A stretch of DNA of 64,000 bases from NCBI GenBank assembly GCA_941918925.1, contig OW799236.1, forward strand, positions 79,920,713-79,984,712, read 5' to 3'. This document shows positions 13,542 through 25,670 of the stretch, in pieces. Numbering within the stretch: the first letter of the stretch is position 1; each line of letters opens with the position of its first letter. Below the pieces are notes generated by a model. It worked only from the letters and a program-made list of their open reading frames with translations. It was not told the origin of the DNA and ran no database searches. A program made the position numbers and the translations under genes. Source of the DNA: Phyto melanocephala (taxonomy: Eukaryota > Arthropoda > Insecta > Diptera > Rhinophoridae).

Positions 13542-14203
13542 TTTTTTTTTAATACACCACGCACAGACACATTTATAAATAAATTTTTATTTATTACACT
13601 CTATCGAAGGGCAAATATGTGGTTTCCGTTATATCCTCACAATCGATAACATCATTTTTATCAAGATACACCGTTTTGGCCAACGGACAATTAACTGCAG
13701 CTGTTTCAGTCAATCAATATGAAAATATATTTTATTAAGTTGTAAAATCAATATGTTATAAAAATAATTTAAATTTTACATTCAATACACTTGATGCACT
13801 GAAACATCCATCACTTCTGAGTGTGTGTGCTCTTATTTGTTAATGTTTTCTTTTTGTGGTGTTTTAGTTAACTAAATATATTAATGATGTTTTTTTTAAC
13901 AATTGCTTATTTTGTTATGCAAAAAATCAAAAATTTAATGGTTTTATATATGTATAAACAATTTCTATATAACTCATATTCCACGGACTGCAGTTTGACC
14001 TTGTTTTTATTACATTGTTGCACACAATTATACTACAATAGAAAATTCAAATAATCAATTTTTATTCAACTTTATTTTTTTAAAATAAATATTAAATTGA
14101 GCTTTATATAACAAATTGTTTTTTTAAAATTATAGGTCGTAAGTGATCTCCGTGCTCATCTACGTATATGAGGCACCTGATCAGAATATTTTTCATTTTA
14201 GCC

Positions 14204-14477
14204 TTAAGGGTTGAAGTTGGGATCGCAGCAATTTCTTTGTATTGTTTTGTTAGCTTGAAGGAACACTATAAAAAAATCGAGTGCAGTCAGGTAATATTGG
14301 AGCCTACAGTTTCTTTACCTTGATAAAACCTAATGATGTTAATACAGATATGTTTTCGGAGCAGTTCTGGTAAAAAACGTCTATCTTCAAATAACGCTTC
14401 CCATTGACGTTGTTGCATCAAAACTGCGCACCACACAGTAATTCGTTCTTGGCAAATTTTCATATCATGAAGTATTC
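14204..14477 (-). CDS. Unrecognised coding-like segment, two possible exons
   Basis: On the - strand, 14477-14319 reads ILHDMKICQERITVWCAV, then QRQWEALFEDRRFLPELL and RKHICINIIRFYQG. It is followed by a textbook short intron, 14318-14266 (53 bp, GTAAAG start, CTGAC branch-like site, T-rich tract, ATAG end). The second part runs VFLQANKTIQRNCCDPNFNP to a stop at 14206-14204. The composition (W, E, R, Q rich) stands out from the surrounding AT-rich translations. A competing reading across the same intron uses another frame (GKRYLKIDVFYQNC..., then CSFKLTKQYKEIAAI... to a stop at 14106-14104). I do not recognise the family and see no 5' exons. It may be the 3' end of a host gene, an old gene fragment, or chance. 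Confidence 0.3.
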
Positions 14478-14479
14478 CT

Positions 14480-17060
14480 GTATTAGATTCACTCTATATA
14501 TTGACATTTTTCTTTTCTTTCATTAGCTATTGCGTTCTTTAACCATTGCAATCAATTTAGTGCAAAATTCAAGGTGAATAGTCAAATCTAGACGGTTTAG
14601 CTTGCTTGTAATTAAGACTTTATTGTGCCCCGTATATCTATTTACCTGTATATGAACATGCATGTTCACATTCATATCGTTGATCACAAGTAGAAAGGCC
14701 CTAACTCAAAGATTTGTAACTTCACAGGAGAAGGTAAAAAATAAAAGAAATTGTATTATCAAAATGTAACTTTTTTTCGTAAAATTGCTTGTAAAACCGT
14801 TATTTTGATACTATTGAGTTTAATTTTTATTGTTATTATTATGTGGAGGTGTATTTATGTGAAATGTATTTGAAACACCGAAAAACTGAATTTGGTAAAT
14901 ATGGGATCTTCTACCTGTCCATCGACTGCCGTGGGCAACCCTATTTTGTTTTGAGTTTCGATAAACGATTATAAGACAGTTTTGTCACCCCCATGTATTT
15001 ACGTCTGTTCTTACAAATTTCATTAAATTGATGAGCCAATGACATTATGACAGATGTCAAACTAATTAAACAGATAGACAAATAAGGAAGGAAAAATATC
15101 CTTGCAGGTTATGCAATTTTATAATTTGTTTAAATTCTTGCGGATAAGATCTAATACGGCCAACTTCGCACCTTTGAGCGAAAGAAGAAAAAAAGTCTGA
15201 AAGACAAGAGTTGAAAAGTCAGTAAGTTTTGAAAGGGAAAAAGTGAGTGGTAGACTTGTTTCTTTGCAATGTGCTAAATTATTTTTTCAGAAATTATTAA
15301 AATTGATTATTAAGTTGTTTTTTAAATTAATTAATTAACAAGACTTTGGAATAGTATTATAACTTTTTATCGGAGTTTATCGGACGAATATATAGTTTAT
15401 CATATTTTAAACTGTGTCTCCTAAATGTTTTAATTAGGTCTGGTGATAACAGAACTTCAGCCTTAGATCAGTTTATACTTACGGTTCTCTTAGTTCTCAT
15501 TTATGTATTTATTAATAAAAATACATTAAACATTTTCTTTAATATAATAAACTCAAATTGCGCTTGACGAAATTCAATTAATTGTTTTATTTTGTTTTTT
15601 TTGTAAGCCTTGCAAGCCTTAAGTTAAGTCTGCGTTTCTTAGGTTCTACGGTTGCACTCCTCTCACATAGTCAAGTTGTTCCTATAAATACTCAGTTGCG
15701 TTGAAATTTTTTTTTTTCTGAATAAGCTGCAATGTATTCAGTTTCTAATCTATGTTGTAGAACGTGTCATTTGAATGTGTCAGGCATTAATTGAATTGGT
15801 GCATTTATATTCCAGATGAAACGCATAGCCAGATTTTGTAGTTTCTTTAGACTTTCTTTATTCATTAATCCTACCCTTTATTATTCTAACAATTTTTGTT
15901 TATTTTTAATAAAAAAAATAATTTTGTTGGAGTATAGAAATTCGATAATAATTAAAATTGAGACTAGAAGCTAACCATCATATAGCAGTTAGAATATAGT
16001 GACGATTTAGTCTCTAATATTCGTAACTAAATATCTTTTAATTGGCGTATATAAATACTCACATAGATTTGCAAGCAGTACGTACTTAGGATACTTTCGG
16101 CATTTTGTTATGGGTTATTTAACATAAAAACATTTCCCTAACATTCGTAAGACATTTATTTTCATATCTGTAAACACAATACTAATAAATGCATATGTGT
16201 GCATGTATGCGTGTGCTATGTACATATAAAGTTAAACTTAGTACTTAGTACTTATATGTATGTTGTTATGATGTTATAAATAAAAATATGACAGTGAAGC
16301 GTTACAATTTTAAAACGATATAATTTGCTTAACTGAAGTCATAAAACAAAAATTCTTGAAAAAATAAAGAAGCCACTTAATGTTGTTCTTTATACATTCC
16401 CAAAAAAATTCTTCTGCTGCTCGTAATAAGACAATCAATTAAAGATTTAATGGCACTACATCACATTAGCTAAAAGTACTTAAATATATTTAAAATTTGT
16501 TTTTTAATATTATGGTTTTAACAAAATTTATAACTCTTCGTCTATTGTATTTATTCTTAAAAATTCATATATTTATGTTTTAATATTCATTTAAAATATT
16601 AAATATTTATTGGATTCACTAAAATACAGAATGGATTGTTGATAAATATTACAAAGGTACAACTCATTGTTCTTCAAATAAAGTGGTAAATTAAGGCCAA
16701 TCATTATACAGGCCTTTATTAAACGGGTGTGAAAATAACAGGAAATGTCTTGTAAAGAGATTATCGTATAATAAACAGAACTTCAATAAAACTAAAAAAA
16801 ATGTAAGAAAAAAAATATCGACCAAATTTTTTTCCAAGTTTATAAGCAGTCCAGACATTATTTGCTTACCGTATTGCATACATTTTATTCTAAAACTGTT
16901 TACATATGAATGTTCAACAAAGTCTGTATTCTATACGGTTTATTATTTCCACAAGAAAAAACCGAGAAAAAATTGATTTTAATAGCTTTTTTTTATTTAT
17001 CCCTTATATACTGCTACCCATTTTGGCAGTGCGAAGACAAAGGCATAAATAAGTTACTTT
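14480..17060. other. AT-rich stretch, no gene or element recognised
   Basis: Contains a (TATG/TGTG)-type tract near 16195-16262 and otherwise simple AT-rich sequence. No exon-like or element-like signal beyond the segment at 14204-14477. Confidence 0.5.
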
Positions 17061-18091
17061 CGATGATATTGACCCCTGTGCGTGAAATTATCGTATCTTA
17101 AATTTTTTTAGAAATCGACTTTTTTTGAAAATTGGTTCTACATCCACTAATCCATCTGATGATAAAATATTTAAGCGAAAACTATTTTAGTTATGGAGAT
17201 AACACTGTGTACATTTTATCGTATGTAGCAGTTTTACTTACGTTTTTATACCCGCCACCAAAAAAATGGTGGGGGTATATTCATTTTGTCATTCCGTTTG
17301 TAACACATCGAAATATCCATTTTAGACCCCATAAAGTATATATATTCTGAATCAGGGTTTGATTTTATGACGATCTAGCTATGTCCGACCGTCCGTCCGT
17401 CTGTCCGTCTGTTGAAAGCACGATAGAGGTCGCACCGAAAAACCTAGGGGGCTCAAATTTTGCCAGAATCTTTCTTATAGACAAGGTTTGTTTGGTATTG
17501 AAAATGGGCTAAATCGGAATATTAGGAAGAGAGTTATAGCTCAAAAAGCAAGAGTAGGTCGAAAAAACCGTGTCCTTCGAACATCGAATAAAATGGAATT
17601 GTGTCCAAACGCCTTAACGTAGACTCATGAAACTTCGAATATATATTTCCTGGGTAAATACAATATTTTTCTAATTGTCTAAATCTATGCATTAGGAGAG
17701 GAGTTATCGATCAAAATGTACGAAAATTTATACCGCACAGTGTATATTTCAAATTTAAAACGTAATAAAACTGACAAAACTATATGTACGATTCTGAAAT
17801 TTTGCAAACATGGCTTTTTGGTCAAAGTCTTCGTTATAACGGAAAATAGATGTGCCACGCACACTTTTTTCCTTAAATTTTTATAAAAATATATTAGTCA
17901 TATATATTAGCATTTATTCATCTTACACTGCGCCATATATTGTACTGTAGCTAAATATAAGATAAAGATGTTAAGATAGATGACTCTACTAGCAACTACT
18001 AGATGGTATGCTAACAACTTATGCTTATGTTCTCCTGAAGTTATGCTCTATTAAAAATGGGAATTTAGGAAAATTTTGACCTAAGTAAAAA

Positions 18092-18884
18092 CAAGTAACA
18101 GTGCTATATTCGGCCGTGCCGAATCTTATATACCCTTCACAACGTGTAGTCATGCAATAACAATTGTTTGTATCACCATTCATCTCATATAAAATACGTG
18201 CATACGTACACGTTAGAATAAATGTGGCATCGAATCCCAGCTGAGCCAAAAAAATTTTATTTTATTTTATTTAATATATTATTTATATTTTATTATTTTT
18301 TTTTATATTTTTTTTAAATTTTTTAAAAAAATTTTTTTTAGAAAAATTTTTAAAAAAATTTTTAAATTTTTTTTTTAATTTTTTTTAAATTTTTTTAAAA
18401 TTTTTTTTTTAGTTTTTTTTGTTATTTTTTTCTTATTTTTAATATTTTTTTTTTGTAATTTTTTTTGTTTGGTATGTTTTTAACATGTTTGTATGTATGT
18501 ATGTTGTTGTTGTAATTGTGAAAAAAAACGAGGTAGTCGTGGTTTTTTGCTCATATCTCAGAAAGTTATTGGGCGATTGTGCTGAATTTCAATAGCGATT
18601 CATTCCTGGATATTTCCAAGAGATTGATACCATATACAAATCTGAGGAACATATAGTTGCGTCTAAAAGTTGATTTCAACCAACACACGGACAGACGGGC
18701 AGACGGACAGACAAATAGACGGATAGACGGACAGACGGACAGACGGTCAGGGCTTAATCGACTCCTCTATTCATAAGCTTTCAGAAAATATATACTTTAT
18801 GGGGTCGGAAATGAAAATTGTAGAAATTACAAACGGAATGACAAAGCTATATATACCCTTGTGCACCACAGGTGAAGGGTATAA
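18092..18884 (+). mobile_element. Mini-me/DINE-like repeat, family P copy 2 (nested in R2)
   Basis: Starts ACAAGTAACAGTGCTATATT with the ATTCGGCCGTGCCGAAT hairpin and ends with the GTCY tract (18685-18750), TTTATGGGGTCGG and GGTGAAGGGTATAAAAA. R1 supplies the empty site (CCTAAGTAAAAAAAAAATTA near 12411-12430). The inner tRNA-like module plus its T-rich tail runs opposite to that in P1 and P3. Confidence 0.8.
18202..18248 (+). repeat. tRNA-like module inside P2 (inverted relative to P1/P3)
   Basis: GTGGCATCGAATCCCAGCTG then AGCCAAAAAAA, with a B-box-like GCATCGAATCC and a T-rich tail following on the + strand. In P1 and P3 the tail points toward the ATTCGGC end; here it points to the GTCY end. 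Confidence 0.4.
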
Positions 18885-19339
18885 AAATTATCTCTAAACA
18901 TTATAAACAATTTATTTTCATGTACTAATGGCTAACAAATTTTAAAATTATACAAAACTTATTTCGTTTGAAAATCTTTTAAAAGCAAAATGTTATAGAA
19001 GTTTAAAAAACAAAATCTTACTAATAAATTTCCCGTTTTAGAAAAATGCAGAGAATGTATATTTTAAATCACCCTGTGGCCCTTAAAATTTAACCTTAAA
19101 TACACTTTCTTCCTCTTAAATTCATGTAAATTCTCTATGAATAAAGATTTTGGAATACTAAAGGACTATATTGAAATATCTAAGTTATGTTTATTAGCTG
19201 AAACTTTATTGACACGCGTATTTTAACGGCCACTTTCATTGAAAGACTAAATTTACGAAAACATTTTACTAGCATACCGAAGTTATAATGGGTGGTTTAA
19301 TTTTAAGGGACTATGTTGATTTTGAATAAAATTATTATG

Positions 19340-19825
19340 AAATTATTATCATTTATTTTTATAATGATAATATTTGTATGCTTCAATTATGTATGGAACA
19401 AAATATCGGCCAAATGGCCCCCCAACCTAGGCGGCACACCACGATCCGATAGTCCAAATTTTCAATGACACTGTTGATGCTCGATTGTTGGGCACGATGA
19501 TGAGTCGAGGTTGCTTGCTCTTTTGCCACGTTATCGTGAAAAACAGCAATGTTTCCCATTCAACGAACTAAGATGGCATTCACAGATGTTTTCACATTTC
19601 ATACAGACCTGCTTTGCAGACATTTAAATATTTTTTACAATTCTCACGATTGTGGACGAATTCGAACGATTATGTTGACCAAAAGAATCACGAAGTGCAC
19701 AAAATGCATTTTGATTTGAACGCCCATTTTTATAAAAATCTTTAATATTTAAAAGCGTTGCTCGATTGCGTATCATTCCACGGTTCAAATTGAGTTAGTC
19801 TGAGATTGAGAAATGTCAAATGAAA
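19340..19825 (-). pseudogene. DD41D mariner remnant inside R2
   Basis: Near-identical to 12870-13345 in R1, with about 30 bp more in the middle (19640-19675). It retains N-terminal and C-terminal pieces of a mariner with the catalytic core deleted. Confidence 0.7.
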
Positions 19826-20399
19826 TACAAGAAAAAAGTTGAAGTTTAGATGTGGTTCACCTTAAACATGGGCCCTTAAAATTTAACCACCCTCTACAAA
19901 GAAAGTGATACATATTTTATTATAAAGAGATTATTCTATAGCGATTAACAAAATAATAAATATTGTGCGATAAACGTACACAAATTTGGTGGTGGGTATA
20001 AAAGATTCGGCACAGCCGAATATAGTGCTCTTACTGTTTATTTATTTGACAGTAATAAAAACGCTCTCCTGCAAAATGTTGTTTTTGTAACATACGATAA
20101 TTTTGCGCACAGGGGTCAATATGAAAATACCGCTTAAAAAACCTTTAAGCACTTTTCAAAGCAGGCAGGCACAAACTACCCTATTTTAGAAAGGGTTTTT
20201 AGTATTAAAGTTTTTTATTGTCCAATGAAAAAATTAATCAGCGAAAATTTTAGGTTGTACCAACTTTAAATGAAATATAATTTTTTTCAATAGTTTATAA
20301 GTTTAAAATAATTTTCAATTAAAATTGCTGGTTTTAAATACCAAATCTTTCGAAATCTTTTCACATAAATTGATACCTTATACGAGTTCGTTGCATACA

Positions 20400-20580
20400 T
20401 GGAGAAAATATTGATTTCAACACTCACACGTCAGGCAGACGAAAATAGCTAAATTTACTTCTCAATCTATAAGGATTAGTTTAATGTGAAAATGAATACT
20501 GTATAAATTGCAAACGAAATGACTAATTTATATGTACGCTTTTTCACTCTCCATTGAAGGGCATAAAAATACCTGTAAAA
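20400..20580 (+). repeat. Decayed end of a family P repeat
   Basis: GTTGCATACATGGAGAAAAT then TTGATTTCAACACTCACACG, a weak GCAGACG tract, and finally ATTGAAGGGCATAAAAA match the GTCY end of P1/P2 with many changes. The other end was not found. Confidence 0.4.
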
Positions 20581-21111
20581 TGTTTGAATATGAATTTTAA
20601 AACTATTATTTCCGCTTACAAAAAAGCCTGGCCATTAGAAAATATTTACATAAAATCCTAAATATTTTTGAGAGTCAATTATTATGCGGGCAGCAATTAC
20701 AATTTTTCTAAATATTATGTAACACCACGACATGGTAAACACAAAATTTAAACTCTTTCTTAATCCTAGTTTCTTAAGCTTGTACTTACAGAATTTCTCT
20801 TAATACATATAAAGGACTTTAGGTTTGTAATGTGTTTACGATGAACCTGAAGCTGTACTATGGATACAAATATACGGTCTTAATTTCTAGTGCCGTGTTA
20901 ATATTGATTTACAAATAATAAATGCTTAGAAACATGTTGGAGATCTAATTTAGTGGTTCATGGGCAAAACTTCAAAACCGAAACTAGATTCGGAACCCAG
21001 CAGAGGCAAAATATATTATATTACCAAGGATATGCATCACTATACAATCATATGGAGTCGTTGTGATGTTTTTCCTAAGAAACAACATATGGCCCCCAAT
21101 TGTCCTATATT

Positions 21112-21189
21112 TCGTCGTTCGTAAATTATTGTGTTCTATGTGACATATAAAACCTATACATATAGAACACAATAATTTGCGAACGACGA
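21112..21189. repeat. Hairpin with 29-bp arms
   Basis: 21112-21140 (TCGTCGTTCGTAAATTATTG...) pairs with 21161-21189 (...CAATAATTTGCGAACGACGA) with about two mismatches and a 20-bp loop. No other copy was noticed in the window, and no gene is adjacent. Confidence 0.8.
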
Positions 21190-22131
21190 TTCTTAGTGTT
21201 TATTATTAGAGCAATTTTGTAAATTTATATTTACAATGTTGGAACTATAATGAAAACAAGTCATAAAAAGCTATCATTTCAATATTGTGACGACATTGTT
21301 TATATACTAAATAGCTGTCTACCACAATATTGTATTGATTTTGTATTACCTCCATCAACGTCGATAGAGCGTCGTTCTAATAGGTTTTTACGCCTTGGTA
21401 GTTTAAAAAGAATATTTTTATTTCATTACAATTTACCATCCTAGTAGGAATACCCTTTTTAAAACACTGTTATATCCATAAACCTATAAAAAATTTATAC
21501 AAAAACCATTTTATTTATTAACGTATTAATTTCTAATCTAAAAATATGTATTAATTAGCGAACGAAAAATAAAATTTTTTTATTAGTTTATTGTCGCCTG
21601 TTAAAAACGCCCTTTAAACTTTAGAATTTTTTATCTTTTCAGTAATATTGACAGTTTGACTTTTTTTGTAACCAGCATGTTTTCGAGTTAAAAAATATAT
21701 TTTATTTACATACAAATTGTATATGACACTCTATGACAGTGAAGCGTAAATAGTTTACATTGTAAATGTTAACATTAATCCCACATATTGTTTAAACAAA
21801 TATAAACGAATAAAAGAAAAAGGAAACACATTTCAATTTACAAGCAAATGAACAGTAAATATAACAAATTTTCATAAATATGTATAAATATTTTTTACAC
21901 ACATTAAAAAAATTCAACATGTGTATGTGTTTATTTGATGAATTTATCGAAGTAAAAATAATTCAAAAATATTTATAAAAAAAGGAAATAAAAAACGAAA
22001 TTTTTTTAAAAAATTTGTATAAAAATTAAAAAAAAATATTTAATCAATATTAATAAAATAAATTAATAAAATTAAAAGTGCATATCAAAATTTGCAATAA
22101 AAATAAATTTAATTGAAATTCAAAATAAGTA

Positions 22132-22688
22132 AAGGGTCCGCCAAATAACTTTTTCTTTTTTTGAAACAGGGCGCAAAACATCGAGTGTAGCTTCTGCTGT
22201 GTGGCACGTAGCGCCGTCCTGTTGAAACCAAATGTTGCCAATAACCTGCTCTTCAATTTTTGTGAACAAAAAATCGTTTAATATGGCCCGATAACGATCG
22301 CGACTGACTGTAAAGGCCACTCCTTGCTTTGCGAAGAAAAATGGCCCAATTATGCTTCTGGACTAAAATCCGCACCAAACAGTGACTCGCTTTGGGTGTA
22401 TCGGCTTTTCAATGTATGCGTGCGGGTTTTCTGTGCCCCAAATGCGAAAGTATTGCTTGTTTACATACCCGCCAAGATCAAAATGAGCTTCATCTGCAAA
22501 GACGATTTTTTTGGTATAATCTGCATCTTCTGTAAGTCGATCGCAGTTCCACTTAGCGAAGCGTATACACAACTATATTCGTTTAGCGGAAGGGTAAAAC
22601 TAATTATCTGTCAAATCAGACATGAGCTAAGTGTTACCATTCACGAAATAAGCTCTAGTTGAAAAAAAACGTTAGATGGCAGACCCTT
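22132..22688 (-). mobile_element. Mariner, 557 bp, internally deleted, TA-flanked
   Basis: Ends AAGGGTCC / GACCCTT with TA on both sides. The - strand encodes FAKWNCDRLTEDADYTKKIV, ADEAHFDLGGYVNK (first aspartate region), then GDRYRAILNDFLF and NIWFQQDGATCHTAEATLDV (second aspartate region) before it runs into the terminal sequence. The third aspartate and the C-terminus are gone. Same family as 4138-4521. Confidence 0.85.
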
Positions 22689-23679
22689 TAGTTAACTAAA
22701 TTTATTATTTTCATGAAATAATAATATTCAATATATAGAAAAAGCTGCACAGAATTAATTGTCTTATCAACCAAAAAATAATTCAAAATACATTTTAAAA
22801 TCTAAAAAAATAACACTACTATTTATATAAGAAGACTTTTTAAAATTTTAAAATTTCTTGACTTTTTATAAAAAAAAATAAAAAATTTTCTTCAAAAAAT
22901 ATTTTCAACAACAAAAATAAGATGCACAGTTTTTTATAGAAATATTTATTATACATAAATTTTATTTTGCCCCAAGCTTATTAATTGTATTACTTAGCTT
23001 TTTTTAATTAAAAAAAATAAAAAAATTTTGACAAAAAAATTTAATATTTAAAGCTTGAATGTAATATTATTACACAATTATAATTTTTATAAAAAATATC
23101 ATCAAAAAACAGTCTTCTATGAATACAGTTTGTCTTAATGTTTCTATACGACAAATGCTCTACAATTATCAATTATTTTATTCCAAAAAATATGAACAAG
23201 CAATTCTAATAAGAAATTTATTAAAATCTGATCGAAAATTATTTGTAAGAAAAATTGTACAACTGATGTTTATTAAAAAAATTATGTGAAATAATTGATT
23301 GAAAATTTTATATAAAAGAAAATTGTCAAAAATAAAAACTTATAAAACATTTTTTGCAATTTAAATTTCATGTTTGTTCCTCCTTCATTCGTGTTCGTAC
23401 CTGGATATATTTCTTTCCAACCTTTCAGACTATTTTATATATGATGAAAAGTAGAATTCACATTAACCTTGATATCCAGGTACCGCCATACAAAACAACA
23501 TATATCAAAATCCATCCAGAAGTGTTTGAGCCAATCGAATTCTGAAAAGCAGGCCGGACTACAGACAGACAAAATTTTAAAAAAATTGGTGCCGTATTTT
23601 ATTGGTTTTTTGAATTTGTATGAAAACAAAATAGTACATGCACTGACACGATCTTATATAGTAGCTGACCCAGCAATTA

Positions 23680-23949
23680 CAATTTGTTGATTAGAAAAGA
23701 GGGCAGTGCCACGCCCATAAGAAAAAAGTTATAATTTTCACCTACTTAGACTTCACCGATTTTTCTGAAACTTTGCACACACATATTGAACTCTCATGAT
23801 TATACAATTTCATGATTAGAAAAGTGGGCAGTGCCACGCTCATTAGAAAAAGTTATAATTTTTAGCCTTTTGCACTTGATATTCTATTTAAATTCAGAAT
23901 GCATTTTTATTCATTAAGTGGCGTAGTAACGCACGCCGGGTTTGGCTAG
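23680..23949 (+). mobile_element. 5'-truncated non-autonomous Helitron (copy D)
   Basis: Contains GGGCAGTGCCACGCCCAT repeats and ends GTAACGCACGCCGGGTTTGG CTAG followed by T. CTAG fits the CTRR end of Helitrons, and the GCGT-AGTA-ACGC step upstream can form the short terminal stem. Matches the 3' ends of copies A, B, C and E. Confidence 0.7.
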
Positions 23950-25394
23950 TGAAAAATAAAAGTGAAAAGAATATGTTTTTAAGATCTAAATGACAAGTTT
24001 AATGAAATTCCAATAAAGTAAAATATGGAGATAGAATAACAAACAAATATTTGCAGGTCTGAAGGGTAGGAATCTAGATTGTAGTAAAAAATAGATTTTC
24101 TTCTAAAGACTTTCTTATTTTTACAAAAATATAAATAAATAAAAATAAATATAAAATTTTTTTTTGTTCAAAACAATATATTTAAAGAATTTCTTTTAAC
24201 AGCTTTAATATAAATCAGTCCTCTATCTGATCTTAGGCAAACAAAAGTCACCTGACAAAATCTCCAAATGATGGCACGCATATGCAATTTACCTCCACAT
24301 TTTGCTGATATTATATGGGGTTCCTTTTGCAACTAATAAAAAAAAAATAACAGAATAAATAACACTTACAAAGATTCCAGATACTTAACGACTGATACCA
24401 AAATACACTCGCACCAACCTGACAATTTATTTAACTGTTAAAAAAACACACATCAAAACCACGGCATAAAACTCTTACAAATTCCATCGTCTATGAAAAA
24501 GAGCTCACAAAACCAGAAAAACAGAAAAAAAATCCTTTTGCCATTTGCAGTAGAGTATGATGAGTTGAATGTTAAAGTAGGTGTATGTATGTAAAAGTGT
24601 GTATGATAAAGAGAGAGTTACTTTTTTGTGAGTATTATGCATGCAGGATTAATCGAATTTCAAATGTCTACTCGTATAAAGCCTTCAAACTAGACAGCTT
24701 ATTTCAATCTGTTGACTTTTCAGAAGTTTTTTTTTCGTTCTGATATGTGTGTGAGATTCTATGATTTTTTGTTGGCATATATGAGTAGCTTGGCTTTGAT
24801 TTGGTTTAGTTTATATTATTTTTTTTCTTTTCAAATCTTTTTTAAGTTTTTGTTTGATTTTGCATACTAGTGCTTGTGCATTCATTGGCTTTTGACATGA
24901 TTTTTGGAATTCTATAACCTTTATAGCACTAACTTCTATAACAATTCATATCATTTGTACATACTTTTGTGTGTTTGTCAATTTATTGTATGCCTGTTTG
25001 TTTTTCGATTTACAGTTTGAACGAATAGTACACCTGGGATTTACATAAATTCTGTCATATTTTAATATGTGTCTTTAACAGCAAAAATGCCGTGTATGAC
25101 AAATTAGAATTTTTAAAGGAAAACGAATATCTATGAACAATTTTCTATACAAATAATATTTTTTCTATTGTTATCCAGGAAATATTAAGCAAAGTTCTTT
25201 TAAAAATCTTAATATAATAATATTAAATTATATTTTGTTGGCAGTCCACTCGTATCATAAGTATTGTTGCTTTAATACTGGCTTAAACTTCTCCTATGGC
25301 TGGTAAGAGACTAAAAAGCCAGATACCAAAGAAAAAAAATATCACAGGGATTACAAAGAACAAAAAATTAGGGTAGGAAATACACAAGGCATCG

Positions 25395-25480
25395 ATCCTT
25401 ATACAAACGGACCGAAAATTGCTGATGGAACTAGAATGGATTTATATGACATAAGCTAAAGCAGAGATAAATACTAACGT
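25395..25480 (+). pseudogene. Possible RNase H scrap of a LINE
   Basis: The + strand reads YTNGPKIADGTRMDLYD, which resembles the YTDGSK-x-ADGTG start of RNase H domains in R1/Jockey-type LINEs. It is short and followed by a stop. Confidence 0.25.
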
Positions 25481-25648
25481 CTATCATCGTAGGACATATC
25501 TTAGTGGAACTCTTCGCAGTAACAGATGTGGGAATCCAACAGATGTAATAAAAGCTAAACTAAAAAAGAATGATGTAATTGGTCATGAAAACTCGGGTGT
25601 TTAGCACAAAACACAATTTAGATGTTATTGGCACTGGAAAACGAAAAC

Positions 25649-25670
25649 CGTGTACCACCGGTGGTACACG
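25649..25670. repeat. 22-bp perfect palindrome
   Basis: The palindrome has half-site CGTGTACCACC and is centred between 25659 and 25660. It is GC-rich in a strongly AT-rich background. No gene is adjacent; it may be a dimeric binding site or the tip of a decayed element. Confidence 0.8.

Larger units (their letters stand above)
17247..20035 (+). mobile_element. Composite mini-me/DINE-like repeat R2 with nested P2
   Basis: Begins TATACCCGCCACC; ATATATATTC, then a core GACGATCTAGCTATGTCC and a GTCC/GTCT tract at 17383-17412 give the classic mini-me layout. It ends with the ATTCGGCACAGCCGAAT hairpin. From about 17690 on it matches R1, broken only by the 0.8-kb insert P2 (18092-18884) and a 37-bp extra segment near 17950. 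It contains the same mariner remnant as R1. Confidence 0.78.
17065..20122. repeat. Inverted 31-33-bp arms flanking R2
   Basis: 17065-17097 (ATATTGACCCCTGTGCGTGA...) is the reverse complement, with two mismatches, of 20092-20122 (ATACGATAATTTTGCGCACA...). R2 lies between the arms. The arms may be the ends of an older hairpin element into which R2 inserted. Confidence 0.6.
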
